NCBI GenBank assembly: GCA_037178855.1
Contig: JASJZC010000005.1
Span: 7,006,001 to 7,070,000, forward strand
From: Oscheius sp. JU75
Taxonomy: Eukaryota > Nematoda > Chromadorea > Rhabditida > Rhabditidae
Reading direction: 5' to 3'
DNA: 64,000 nucleotides
Part shown: in pieces, positions 10,939-22,531 of the stretch
How positions within the stretch are numbered: the stretch's first letter is position 1
How the letters are laid out: each line of letters starts with the position of its first letter
Program-made: the position numbers and the translations under genes
Notes under the pieces: model-generated
The model's database searches: none
What the model was told of the DNA's origin: nothing
The model's input: only the letters and a program-made list of their open reading frames with translations

Positions 10939-13900
10939 ATCATTGTTTCATCCCCAAGTTTAATTGAGTTGCAATGGTAAAATATGCTGTTACAAAATAA
11001 AAGTTCAACTTCTATCGGATTGTCTTCTCAAGCTTTTCGTGGTATTTGTGAAAGAGTTAGCCCAGTGGTTTTTTTCCAATTCCCTCTTACATTTCCTTTC
11101 ACATAATAGACACAACATCACAACGCACCAATGACTCGTCACAGGAGCATTCCCTTCGAGAATGCATGACGAAGAAGACCTCCGACGGCGCCTCAGTACA
11201 CTTAATCTCTCGAACCATGTACAACTCTCTATATGCCAAGATCAACACCTCTACCAGAAACTCAAACTAATCCTTACCGCTCCCAAGATATGAAAGCTCT
11301 CCTCTAGCCATCCTACAAACTAATTTTCTATTTCAGGGTTGTCCAAAAGTTGAAATCCCCAGAAAACTTTTTAGATTCTCTCTGCTGTCTATAGCGCAAC
11401 AATGTCTATCTATCTCTGCGTAGCTTATTGGAGACCAGTAAAGCCATGGTCAACCTTTCTAATGAGCTACCTGTAATTCTTGAAATGAACCCAATGAAGT
11501 GAATCTTCTCGAAGCTGCTGTCCATACAAGTTTAATCAACTGCGTAACTTTACCTCTAATTTCAAGCTAGTCGTACAGCAGACAAGTAAGAGGATCAAGT
11601 TGGCTATCACTGGTCGTAAATCATCCCTAAAAGGATAAAGAAAAGACTGTCTAGATAGTTGCAGTAAAAGCTGTAGATGATGCTCGACAACAATTAAAGA
11701 TGTTTTCTGCTCAATGCATGGCTCGGAATATGCGAAGCAGACTTTCGCTTACCTACTTTAGAGGCATAAATATCCAAAAGATCCACACCAATAGAGTTTG
11801 TCTATTAATGGAATAGATACCTTGGTTTCATTGATAGCGTCGAGAGTTCCTCGTCAACGCGGAAATAGTTATTCTGATTTCATCCAAATGTCAGTTGTCA
11901 TTATCGGCTCACTTTCAAAAGCACCGGTTCAAATTCCATAAATATGCGATGAAATGTATGATATCGTGGCTCTCAAAAATGTCCCCATAGCAGCAGATAA
12001 AAACTATAGCCATGAACAGTTATAGCAAGTTTTATTGTTCTAGGAGATCTTGGGTAAATTCGAGTTGAGAGGGACAAAAGGAAGAAGTTGTCATCGTCGT
12101 CGTCTTCCAAATCTGAAAAATATTGCGTAACACACGTGATATGATTAAAATCCGAAGCCTTGGAAGCTAAGCAAGAGGCTTCTGACCAGGGAAGTGATTG
12201 TTCAACTGAAGCCCTTCTCGAATTTGTCAATCTGACTAGCCCCCTAGAAGCACATAGAACAAATCCCTATACGTTTTTTGCCCTCGACGTCCAGGAATTG
12301 AGGCTATCCGGCTAATTTGAAGTAATCGAAACAAAGAGGAAATTATCCGCCTTCACCTCCTGCATCATTTCCCCTACCTCTGGGTGTTATTTTGCTGGCT
12401 ATACTATTCAAAGATAACAATTACTTTCAAGTGATGAAGTCAGAACGGGAAGAGGAGTAAAAAGTTTCCTTGTCTGTAGGATGTGGGCATATTGGGGACG
12501 TCTGAGAACGAAGAGCACTGCACTCACTGGGGTTAATTTTGAAGTATACAGAAGGGTCTGGTATGTGATTGGTCTGGGGTTTACAGTTAAGGAAGTTAGA
12601 CGGCCGGTCAAAAGAACTGTGCCGGGATCGTATTTTCCTTCAATCCAAATCTATTATTTGGTTCGAACCATCAGTTCGGGCGCGTAACTTCTTCTAGACA
12701 TGCCTTGGTTAGCTGTCCGGCTATTTTGAATTTATCACCGAACATTTGCAAGAATATGGAATTCAAAATATGGCCTGCTATAGCCTGGCCATTAGGAATT
12801 CGTACCCTTCTATTTACTCTGGATTGTAGTCGTTATTTTCGGCTATCCAAATACTGACAAATAGGCAACATCACTTCTGTTCGCAGTGACCTGGTTCCTC
12901 CCGAAAAAAATTGATGTTGCGAGCCGAAAACAACTAGGGGTTATTATTAGCTGTTTTAATTTTCTCTTTCTTGTCTAGCAGAAGTGACCCCTGGACACTG
13001 GACAACAGTCAATTCATCATTCCCAAAAAAGAGACAAACCTCAATCGTTCAGCATCGTTCATCATGTGTATCAAGTCGCTGATCATCTGTCGCTTCTTGC
13101 TGCTGAAGTTACTGTTTTTGGGGAAAAGAATTCAAATCTACCTGGCTAGAGCCGATCTTTTTGTGTCAAGGTTTGACCTCCTTGGCCTGATTGCCACCAC
13201 CACGTCTCCTGGATAAAGCACCAAATCTTCGCTATCGAAATAGGCTAGACAACTGGAAAGGTTGACTTTTGTACAGTTACGGTAGTTTTATCATGGTACT
13301 GTAGACTGTAAACTCACCAGGATATACAGTAGGCAAGGACGAGGACGAGTCTTGTGGTGTCAACTGCTAGCATGTCCTGTCCAGGCGAGAAATGATTCAG
13401 GGTAAGAGACGGGAAAAGGGGCGGTCCGAACCCTCGAGAAATGAACGCGACTCATATTACGTATTCCAAATCAAAACAAGATCAGATTTAGATCCGCCTA
13501 CTCTTTTGTGTCAAAAGACTAACGTAAATTGGGTTGGTTAGAAGATTGTAACATCGCGAAGGAGATCTCAGTGGATCAGGCAGGATTATCTGCTGTGATC
13601 AGTTCCCTAACTTTTGGTCGGCGGGGGAAGGACGGGAAGACATGGTTTGTGAAATGATATTGCAAAAAGTGTTATGTCTATTAGTCAGCCATCATGGACC
13701 AAATCTGTCCAATTCTTTCGCTAACCTTAAGCAATGATCAAAAATTGATATTCGGCCCCAAACATGGAAGAAACTCTACTGAAATCTGTACTGAGGCTTT
13801 AGTCAGAGGCTCAGACTGGCCAACTAAAAAATTTAAAGCAACTTGATATGCTTCATAGACCGAGCATTACCGAGCAATACAAAATCTTACAGGCTTACGA

Positions 13901-15320
13901 TTGCGAAGAAACATTGAAGACACAATGGATTCGCATTCTCGTTCCGTGATTTCAACATTTAGTTACCGAAAGAGTAAGAAAAGCACTCTATATTGCTTGT
14001 ACTGTTTAAACCATGGATTTTCAAAAGTTCCTGGTGGTCTTTCCCACGCCCAAAAGCAAAGTTTCGTACCTACTGCGCAGTTATGATGTGATTTTGTAGT
14101 GGAACACCCACACATCAGAGACTCGCGAGGGAGATGTCGCTTCCGCTTCAAAAGCCAGCCATTCTCCCTGATGAAAATGGTCAATCTGCTGAACTGAAGT
14201 AGTAACAAGTTGACCTCCAGTACTTTTCTCGTTTTGCATGCTATATCGGGGAGGAAAACACTCATAAAAATACAGCGACGACATTAAAGAGTTGCGACTC
14301 AAATAATGGCGTACTTCAGAAATCGTCTTTTTGATCCAAGATGCAGACATCTTTGACTATTTCCAATTTTATTTAGGCGAAGTGACCAGAAGGGATCAAC
14401 GGGGCTTCGGAGTACTTCCGAAGGGCTTTGGGGAGCGGAGAGCAGGTGTTCCTCCTTCTCTCACTACACGTCTGAAAGAGTCTGGAAAAAAGTATTGTAC
14501 CCGGATCATTGATCTAGCAGGGACCACCTTAGCCGAGTTATGGAATGTGGTCATAAAGCTGTCAGTATTCCTGAAAATTAGGTAAACACGGAGGGAGACA
14601 TTGTGTCCAACAACAAGACCTAGAATGATGACTTGAAGGATTACGACCTCTCAAAATATGCCAGCCTAGAAATATTGAACCTGAACTAGAAGAACTGATG
14701 ATAACGCTAGATGAAAACTTTCTTCATAAAGTATGCGGATCTGTGGTGGTAACCTTAAACCGCCAATTAACAGAAGTCACTTGAAAATGTGAAGAGGTAT
14801 TACTGATTCACTTATTGAATCCATATCAAAAGCACCGAGCAAGATTCACTAGGTGAAAAAGTGACCTTCCACGGTCAAGCTTCGGCAGGACAAACAACAG
14901 AGTCACGCATTTCTTGACTTATGCAGGGTGTTGAAGGTGGAATCTGGAAGAGGGAGGAAAGGGCAACAGCGTTCAGATCGAATCTGTCAGGAGAAAGGAG
15001 GACGATTTCGCAGGACAAGTCCAAACCGTCAGAGTCGGGAGCGCCTTGGTAACCAGGAGAGTTCTGCGAGTGATGTACTTTGCTATGATATTCGGCGGCT
15101 AGAGAGAAACATTTCCCGATGTGGCTTTGATTGTTCCAGTAGCCTCCACAGTTTAAAGCCGCTTGTCGAATTTGAAGAAGATCCGACTCTTGGCGTTTTT
15201 AGCAAGGCGACGCATAATTACGAATATAAGAAAAAGAGGTCGTGGCGAACGACTCGGATCATTGTTTGACTCTGGACAACAACAAGTATTTTCATTGAAC
15301 AGTTAGAAATAATACTCAGC
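10939..15320. other. Gene-poor stretch, no supportable coding region
   Basis: About 4.4 kb. The short ORFs here (for example near 12970-13216, 14081-14350 and 14928-15269) lack recognisable domains and lack GT/AG partners that would extend them. A phrase near 11440 (MVNLSNELPVILEM) faintly recalls an F-box start but stops at once. Decayed family members or non-coding DNA are both possible. Confidence 0.4.
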
Positions 15321-15324
15321 ATCA

Positions 15325-16345
15325 AATTTCAATATATTCTCCATCCGCATCCATGTAGGCCTTGAGGCGCTACGGAAAGGCATTTACTGTGGCGCGCAGG
15401 TACTGTCCGTCGAGCTCATCCCAAGCTTTTTAGAGGGCGTCTTTCAGCGTTGAAGCGTTGGATGGGGCTTTGAGCAGGCTTTAGCTTCCAAGACCGACCA
15501 GACGCTATAGTCAAGTGGATTGAGATCAGGAGAATTGGAGGGCCACTCTTAAGCTCAGATGTATCCTGGGAAGTTCTAGCGACAGCAGTCTTGAACAATA
15601 CGAGCTTTGTGAGCGGGGGCCGAATTCTGTTGATATGTCCACGGCTTGTTTTGAAAGAGTGTTTGAGACCACGGCAAAACTTCGGTACGAAGAAGGTCAA
15701 TAGTTGGCACTGTTCACTTTTACACCTTGTACGAAGATGCGTGGCGTTTTTCCGTTGCTTGTGATTCCTGCGAAAACCATGACGGGTTGAGGATGAGATT
15801 TACGGTAAATGACGGTATGTGGTCTTGATTTTGCGCAGGTTCGACCGTTTTGTTTGTTGAGAGCTTACTCTACCGTGAAAACCTTCTCGTCCGTGAAAAG
15901 AATTGAAAGATGTGCATCTTAACGGTTTCTGCGCAACAATCCCTTGTATCCGCTGCTGTTTCATGACATCCGTAAGGATATGGGCTTTGTTTTTCTTGTA
16001 AGCTTCGAGTTTAAGCTTGTCCTTGACATTTCTTTGCAGTGACCTCAGCGAAACGGAGCGCGCCTGATTGTGACAAAGGCGGCCACGAACTAACTTGACA
16101 TTTGCTGGGGTGACGATAGGATTTTCCACTTTTTCTTTGCCTTCCTCGTCCAGAACGGTCAGAAGTGGTATGCAGCTCCTTAAACCTTCGGATGGTAGTT
16201 TATACAAGGTTTCTTGGGCAATTCAGACGTTTCTGGATCTCACGCGCCGAGAGATCTTCCTTGTGGAACATGACAATTGATTCGCGATGAACAGAGGGCT
16301 TTGTCGTTCCCCCTGTACATAAAACTCTGTCGCACCAACTGGCTA
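15325..16345 (-). mobile_element. Decayed Tc1/mariner-type transposase
   Basis: On the minus strand, fragments in more than one frame spell a transposase in the right order: helix-turn-helix FHKEDLSAREIQKRLN (near 16260), the second DNA-binding helices LRSLQRNV (near 16030), FTDEKVF (catalytic aspartate region, near 15885), QNSAPAHKARIV (near 15610), WPSNSPDLNPLDYSVW (near 15525) and the end LRATVNAFP then KAYMDADGEYIE (near 15340-15380). Several in-frame stops and at least one frame change break it, so it cannot make an active enzyme. I did not find convincing terminal inverted repeats. Confidence 0.85.
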
Positions 16346-16431
16346 TAGTGAATCCCAACTCCTGATGTTTTGACATTAATACCAAAATCGATAGGAAATT
16401 CGGAGGTGTCTTCATCAGAACCTTAGAGCTT

Positions 16432-16466
16432 ACACGTTTTCTTTTGCTATTCAAAAGAAAACGTGT
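16432..16466. repeat. Perfect 15-bp inverted repeat (hairpin)
   Basis: Left arm acacgttttcttttg (16432-16446), loop ctatt, right arm caaaagaaaacgtgt (16452-16466). It lies just outside the 5' end of the decayed transposase. It could be a palindromic transposon end or an unrelated structure; no matching copy is seen at the other end of the element. Confidence 0.8.
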
Positions 16467-16550
16467 TTTTTTTGCTTTCCCAATTTCTCAGCTGATAACG
16501 ACTATCGCCACCGTTAGCTGACGTGGTTCCACTTTTTCTTCTGCCTCAGC

Positions 16551-16568
16551 TTTTTTTTTTTTTTTTTT
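16551..16568 (+). repeat. Poly-T tract before the orphan gene
   Basis: Eighteen consecutive T, followed by aaatttttgctttag and then ATAATGG. The tract plus tttag immediately before the ATG looks like an outron end (trans-splice acceptor) for the gene starting at 16587. Confidence 0.5.
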
Positions 16569-16586
16569 AAATTTTTGCTTTAGATA

Positions 16587-17448
16587 ATGGCTGAACACAA
16601 CATGGCAATATTGCGAGATATCGAAAGAAATATCTCAGACATTGACGAGAAGATGCGCGGTAAAGCTAAAGCAGAACAGGAAAAGATTATTCACGATGAA
16701 CGGGATACCATCATGTCGATCATAAAAATAATGCTCCGGGAACGTATTCCTCTCGTTGGAAACACTATCATCGGGAAAGGTGTCTCTTATCTAACTGCCA
16801 AAATAACTACGGTATCTTGCATACTTTTACGAAACACATACTTTCCAGTTTCTTGGTTATGATCCACTGGAATGGCTTTCCTTCGAAGAATACGACCACA
16901 ACGCCACGCTGGCAGATAAGGTCTCTAGTGACTCCAATCTTTGGAATGCTCTGAGCAAAGCTTGTGAGGTTTTTGAGGAAAACGAAGGCAGTTCTCAACC
17001 CTCACGGTACTTGAACAAAAAGAGCGAAACTTTGGAAAGCGAAATTTCATCCGCTGCGGATGCGACCGCTCTCGCCGACGCGATCATAGCCTTCTGCAGG
17101 TTGGATGCTATCAAAACATATTACAATCAATCGCATTTCAGAATCGTCAGTACAGGTGGTGAAATAATCAACTTGGATTGCAACGATGTGAAAATCGTCC
17201 TTGCTGGAATTATCAAGGCAATCTTGAAGTCTGCAGACACCAAGCACAAGATTAACGAGAATTACTCATCACCAATTCTGAAACCAGGGTGCTATGGATA
17301 CGTCAAATACACTTTTGCCAGCGACTATCGCATCCAGGAAAGCTGCTGCGGCAATGACAAGTATGTTAAGGTTACCATCACTGTCGTATCCTTCATGTTT
17401 CCCAATGAGTCTTCGTTCCGCGGTGCCCTGAGAGCCATGGGAGTATGA
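16587..17448 (+). CDS. Orphan two-exon protein of unknown function
   Basis: Two exons with one short intron (about 16812-16851, ending tttccag) give about 274 residues. I do not recognise it. The first 50 residues are highly charged and helix-forming (ERNISDIDEKMRGKAKAEQE), likely a short coiled coil; there is no signal peptide. Then come IPLVGNTIIGKGVSYL, an acidic middle (FLGYDPLEWLSFEEYDHN), a run of Ala-rich helices, and a C-terminal part rich in beta formers with Cys pairs (KPGCYGYVKYTFASDYR, QESCCGNDKYVKVTITVV), ending RALRAMGV. The start is supported by gctttag three bases upstream. Only one intron in 0.9 kb is few for this window. Neighbours are a dead transposon and a tRNA, which say nothing about its job. 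Confidence 0.72.
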
Positions 17449-17929
17449 GAATATGCAGTCTGTTCAAGTTGTCTCCGTTGATCTCCCTTATCGTTTCCTA
17501 TGTAGCCATCACTTTTATTAGTTCTAATTTACAATGAACATTTACTCGATCTCAGCTGTGAACATATCGACGAGGAGTATTGGTATATCTGGCGTCGAAG
17601 CAACGAAGAAACACCGCTTTTGAACTCGCTCTGAGTCCAAAGGCCTGGAATTCACTCCGAATAGGTCACTTCTGTGGCAAAACTTGACAAACCCGACATT
17701 GACCAGATTGGAAAGCAAGGTTGCCCCAGATTTGAGGAAAGTGAAAAGCTAAAAAATGCTATGATACTCTTAAAGCAGTTACAGAAGGCTAGTTTTCCTC
17801 TCCAATAGAATAAGAAGCGTCGACGTTAAAAATGAGAGCCAACGACTTGCTCACAGAACGGCAAGGATCCTTCGGAATGCGCTGTTTTCCCTAAAAAAAA
17901 TAGCTCAGGAAAAAAAGAGAAAAATGTTC
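17449..17929. other. Intergenic region without recognisable genes
   Basis: About 480 bases between the orphan gene and tRNA-Ser. No ORF with domain support and no repeat noticed. Confidence 0.4.
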
Positions 17930-18010
17930 GCAGTCAGCAGGATTCGAACCTACGCGGGCAGAGCCCAATTGATTTCTAGTCAATCTCCTTAACCACTCGG
18001 ACATGACTGC
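17930..18010 (-). tRNA. tRNA-Ser(AGA)
   Basis: Read on the minus strand, the 81 bases fold as a type II tRNA. The acceptor stem GCAGTCA pairs perfectly with TGACTGC, there is a D arm with GAGTGGTTAAGG, and the anticodon stem ATTGA/TCAAT encloses loop CTAGAAA with anticodon AGA. A long variable arm precedes the T arm GGTTCGAATCC. The long variable arm and the anticodon both indicate serine (UCU codons). No intron. Confidence 0.95.
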
Positions 18011-18820
18011 ATGCTAACGCTGCAACCGCGCTGCCAAATCATTACGCTCGCTCTTTTTTTAAATCAAACTTTTGACTATTCCGCCAACAAGACTCACCGA
18101 TTTATAACGTTTCCTATCAGGCACACCAGTCTACCTGATGTTGAATTCAATTCGGGCTTGCCGATGCATCTTCTGTTCATAACATAAGCATTTGCATAGT
18201 TGCAGACGACTGGAGGAGGCGGTGGAGAAGTGGGAACAATCCAGTTCTTGCCCTTCTTACACATGTATCTCGACCAACCTGCTGTTTCAGAATAGTTTGC
18301 GAAAGTTTATGTCGTAACAAAAGTTTGGATCCGGCCATGAACGATGCAGAATACAGTATTCGTTGTATGGAACTCTTGGCTGTCCTCGGTTCGGTTCAGC
18401 CCCTCCATTTATTCTGCACCATGGGATGCAGTACTGGCGATAGTCTTTTTGGTGTTCTTGGTTTGCAGAGGGGTTTAAGAAGGTTAGGTAAAAACGGCAG
18501 GGCTAAGGCAATCGCTCCAAATAGATCCTAGGCTTCTGACTTGAAAGTTGAACTTTCTGATCTACTCGGAGCCATGCAGTAGTATATGGGAGTTTCGTTT
18601 GCTTCGGCTAGTAGAAGGCTGTTCTGGATCGCGCTCTACCAGGATGGGAGCGAGTTACCAGAAGACAAGATGCGACAACAATACCAAGTCAGAAGTAGCC
18701 TACACTCTCGTCTGTGAAAGACTGAGCCGCTGGTCCACTCACCAACCGCTAATAGAAGAAGATTGTTAGTGAAGGCCAATAGTATTGGTTTGCATGTCTT
18801 GACAAGTCATCGTAACTTTT
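18011..18820. other. Intergenic region upstream of the STELLO-like gene
   Basis: About 800 bases. ORFs near 18325-18531 and 18548-18769 have no domain. Part of this could hold unrecognised 5' exons of the downstream gene. Confidence 0.35.
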
Positions 18821-21800
18821 GTGTACTTGGAACACGAACTAGGGTTCCATCCTCGACGAACCAGCGTTCTTAGCGCTGACAGAAAAGGAGGTTATAGCAG
18901 CTGTGTATTCAGCAGTTGTTCCCTTTTGTTTCGGTGTGTTCTGTCTCGAAACGTACGAACGCTCTTTTTGTCTGCACTTTCGTCCCCCTTTCGGGGTATC
19001 GACATATCCGAATCGACTGTGAAAAGGTAGCTATGGTGTTCTTCTCACGGGAAAGATCCTTTCAGGAACACTGTCCTGGTAAACAGTACAGGTAGCAAGT
19101 GGATTGTCATAACCTCTATTCAATATCCCACTGAGCAAGTCAAGGTACTGTTTTCTAAATGCAAAACACTATATTCAGAGCCTTGCTGCACAACCGAACT
19201 GGAAAGTTGTTATTGTGGCTGATACCAAAACACCCACTGACTGGAACTATTCAAAAGTCCACTTTCTTTCACTGGAAAGGCAGAAAGAGTTTGGTGGGTT
19301 TTGCCACTTCAGAAATCAAACTTGAGCATTTTTAGCTCTCACAAGATTTTTACCAACTCAGAGCTACACTCGCAAGAATATCGGCTACTTGTATGCCATG
19401 AAGCATGGTGCAGAATGGATTTACGACACGGACGACGACAATACACCTTTTGGAATGTTTTGTGATCACATAGTTATGTTACCTTCTTTTAGAAAAGGGA
19501 CTTGAACAGTTCGACTGCAGTCCAACGGTCAGTGGACTACATTACGTAGCCAAGTGAGCTTTGTGCGGAGTCTAAGATACTACTTTTCAGTGCTCGAAGC
19601 ACTTCTTCATGGCTAGATTTAGTCAAAAGTCCTTTAAAGTCAGTGAGACCTCTCGTTGAACGACTCTTCAATCCTTATCGTTTCTACGGCTTCAAGAACA
19701 TGTGGCCCAGAGGCTTCCCTCTGGAACATCTCAAGGATCATACGAATGGACGAGAACGCTACCAGCTGTGTGGAGAGTCTAAGAGTGCAGTCGTTCAACA
19801 GGGGATAGTCCACGGTGATCCGGACGTAGATGCTTTGTACAAATTATTACACGCAAATCAGAGTCGAGGATTGAAAGCGACATTCAATCGAATTGCACCG
19901 GCAGTTATGCTGGATAGAGGTAAACTAGGAGTGGGTTCGTGATATTTTGGGAGCCAGGCGGCGCTCGTACCGTCACGGCTAGAGGACTATGAAGTTGTAA
20001 TTCTCTAGCTGTCGACACAGTACGGGAAAAGAGCAATCTGACAACCGAGACGGTACGGGACTTAGTGTCGTTTTCTTCAGATACCTATGCACCTTGGAAC
20101 TCTCAAAACACACTGTTCCACTACAGAGCCTTTTTCATTTTGTTTCTTCCGACTACGGTAGAGTTTCGGTAAGCATTCTACATACTTTATTCTATCTACG
20201 ACACTTTTGAGAGTCACAGATATTTGGAGATCTTATTTCGGACAGAAGCTGCTTCATCTCATTGGCGAGAACGTTGCCTTCTACCCCGTGAATGCGGTAC
20301 AACTTCGGAATCCTCATAGCTATTTGAGCGACTTCCATCAGGAAATGTAAGATGTATCTGAAATCTCATCCATTATTCAGTGACGTATACGAGAAATCTG
20401 GAAAAATGATAGAAGTTCTAGACTCCTGGAAATGTACATCAACATCGATATCAGATTGTACTGTGGAGCTGGCTGAACACTTTGTGTACGAATTCTGAAC
20501 AGGCGAGACTGGGAAATTTTCAGTGTTCAGGGCTTCTGGCAGCAAAAGGATGCTCTTTTGATCATAGAATGGATCAAGGCTTTGAAAGAACTCGGATACA
20601 AATTCCCTGAAATGGTGGCAGCAACTGATCCCGAATCCAGCATCAAATTCTCCAACTGCCGATGGGCAAATCTGGATCTTGGGACGAGTGAATACGAAGG
20701 AGATAACGCTGAGTTCAGAGTGAGACAGGGTCACAGCAATATATTTAATAAATATTCAGAACAGACCAGAAAACTTGTTCGGAGAGCTCATCGACTGGTG
20801 TAACTTGGCTGGAAGCAACTGTAAGCTCCAGTCATTACCAAAGGATCTGTTTTCAGTATTAGAAAAGTCTTTCCCCTCTTCAAACAACGTCCAAAAACTT
20901 CACGAAGCCAACAAGAACCTACAAGAACGAAACAGCTCAGTAAGCATTTTCATCGAGCCACCTAAAACAGATTCCAGGTTCTGGTTCTGATCAACAACTA
21001 CCCTTGGAAGAGTTCAGTTGGACTTCTTCAGCGACTGTACTCTCCCTATTTTGCTACAGTAATGTTTTGTGGAACGTGGAATAGAGAAAACATTGACGAA
21101 GGTTCTTCCCGGATCCTCTTATTCTGAAGCGCTAGTATTTCAGAAGAGCTGAAAGTATTCGAGCCAGTCAACTTCATCTATGTTACAGAAGAAGAAATGA
21201 ACCGAGGGCAGCAGTATTCTTACTGTGTGTCTAAAGTAAGAGACATGAGACTCCAGAATTTTAAAGGTAAGCCATTTTAATCTTTTTAATGATGACGAAT
21301 AGGCTATTACTTTGTCGGTGACGACACTGTCTTTCACTTCTGGAAAGACATTCCAACAGACATCGTTGTTCATGGTTTTGATGGGACAGTTATCAATGAT
21401 GCCTGGTACGATCCGGAAGCCAATCGAAAAGTACTTCAGTTATTAAATGGAAAGTATAGCGAAGACGAGAGAATAAAAAACAGCTGGAAAGTGTACAAAG
21501 AGGGGGTAAGTCTGTAGACCAACAATAAGCGGATAGCTTACAGTTGCTGAAACATTCAAACTTGTCCGAATCAGCTGAAGATCATCTCTTGAAGAATACG
21601 GGTCAGATACTCGCGGATTTGTAAGTTACCTACGAATGTCCTAAAAATGACCACCATGATAGAGAAAGATCAGTGTACTGCCACCAGAAGGGAGCATGAT
21701 TGGTAAATTTTCAGTTTCTATTTACCTTCTTCACAACTAGACTACTTTGCTGACATGAACGAAGTGTTCTCAGAAGCTGGTATGATGGTCGAACAGTCAC

Positions 21801-22054
21801 ATCGGAAGCTGCTTGACACAGTCGAGTATCAAAAGTAGGTTAAGCACTTGTCCGTAAAACCCTCTTTCAGTTTAAGCAGAATGCTGTACATGTACGGAAA
21901 ACAGCAAAGAGACAGTTGGACAACTTTTTACAACAATGAAAACATTACAACCTTTCATCCAATAAAAATGAGCGGGACTCATGCTGATATGGAGGAGAGG
22001 AAAAGGTTCTGCTCGACAGTGATATCAAATTTTCATAAGAACTTGTTTACCTGA
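18821..22054 (+). CDS. STELLO-like (DUF288) putative glycosyltransferase
   Basis: Large multi-exon gene resembling the DUF288/STELLO proteins, Golgi type II membrane proteins with a glycosyltransferase fold. Clear family blocks after splicing: SKWIVITSIQYPTEQVK (near 19110), KTPTDWNYSKVHFLSLE (near 19230), YTRKNIGYLYAMKHGAEWIYDTDDDNTPF (about 19371-19456; a DXD-type cluster), a block with NSQNTLFHYRAFFILFLP (near 20110), SDIWRSYFGQKLLHLIGE (near 20230) and IEVLDSWKC (near 20420). The second half (20.5-22.05 kb) continues in frame through LVLINNYPWKSS and YYFVGDDTVFHFW to the stop at 22052-22054. Frames that seemed broken near 20500 and 21620 are resolved by alternative GT/AG choices. The N-terminus before 19030, including the membrane anchor, is uncertain. 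Confidence 0.85.
19921..20079 (+). other. Unusually long intron with imperfect inverted repeats
   Basis: This intron of the STELLO-like gene is about 160 bp, against 35-50 bp for its neighbours. Inside it, gtaccgtcacggctagag and, further on, ctctagctgtcgacacagtac are imperfectly complementary, and acggtacggg occurs later. A small foldback element insertion is one explanation. Confidence 0.45.
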
Positions 22055-22531
22055 CCCGAATGAACTTTCTCTTTGTCCAATGACTCATTCTCTGCCTGAC
22101 CTTTGCTATTCTGACAAGAGTTCAAATGAGCGCGACTCTCTCATCAGTAGCCTCTGTCCCCTCCTTCCGCCTCGTACTCTCTAGTCTCTCCCACGCACCC
22201 TTCGTGTCTGGTTGCACCCTGATGCTTTCTTTCTGCTATTCTTTTCGTTATTTTCCTCAGTGATAAGACCGTCTGCTCCGGAAATCCGTCTTCCTGATAG
22301 TTTTGTGGTTTTATCTTTTGATTCGTAAAACGGACCTTGAAAACTTTTGATAAGATCTTGCCAGTTTGTGCTTCAAGCGGGTTAGTATTTACCCAGCCCC
22401 AAGATTTTTTAACTTTTCAATTTTGAAATTGCAAAGTTCCAAAACCTTGCATTGATAAATTTCAACTTTTTAAAGGTGCCTTGTTAAGCTTTTTTTTTCT
22501 TTTTCTGAGACAGTACAATGTGATTAGAGAG
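22055..22531. other. Intergenic region between the STELLO-like and CHK genes
   Basis: About 480 bases, AT-rich with T runs near 22490-22505 before the next start. A gagacag site 17 bases upstream of the ATG could be a trans-splice acceptor. Confidence 0.4.

Noticed and set aside
14928-15269. 113-residue plus ORF before the transposon
   Set aside because: Basic and Ser-rich by chance; no domain, no splice partners; another frame in the same place looks equally protein-like.
21655-21700. Apparent stop in the STELLO-like gene
   Set aside because: Using the acceptor at aaagatcag instead of atgatag gives an open frame (FVLPPEGSMIDYFADM), so the gene is not broken there.
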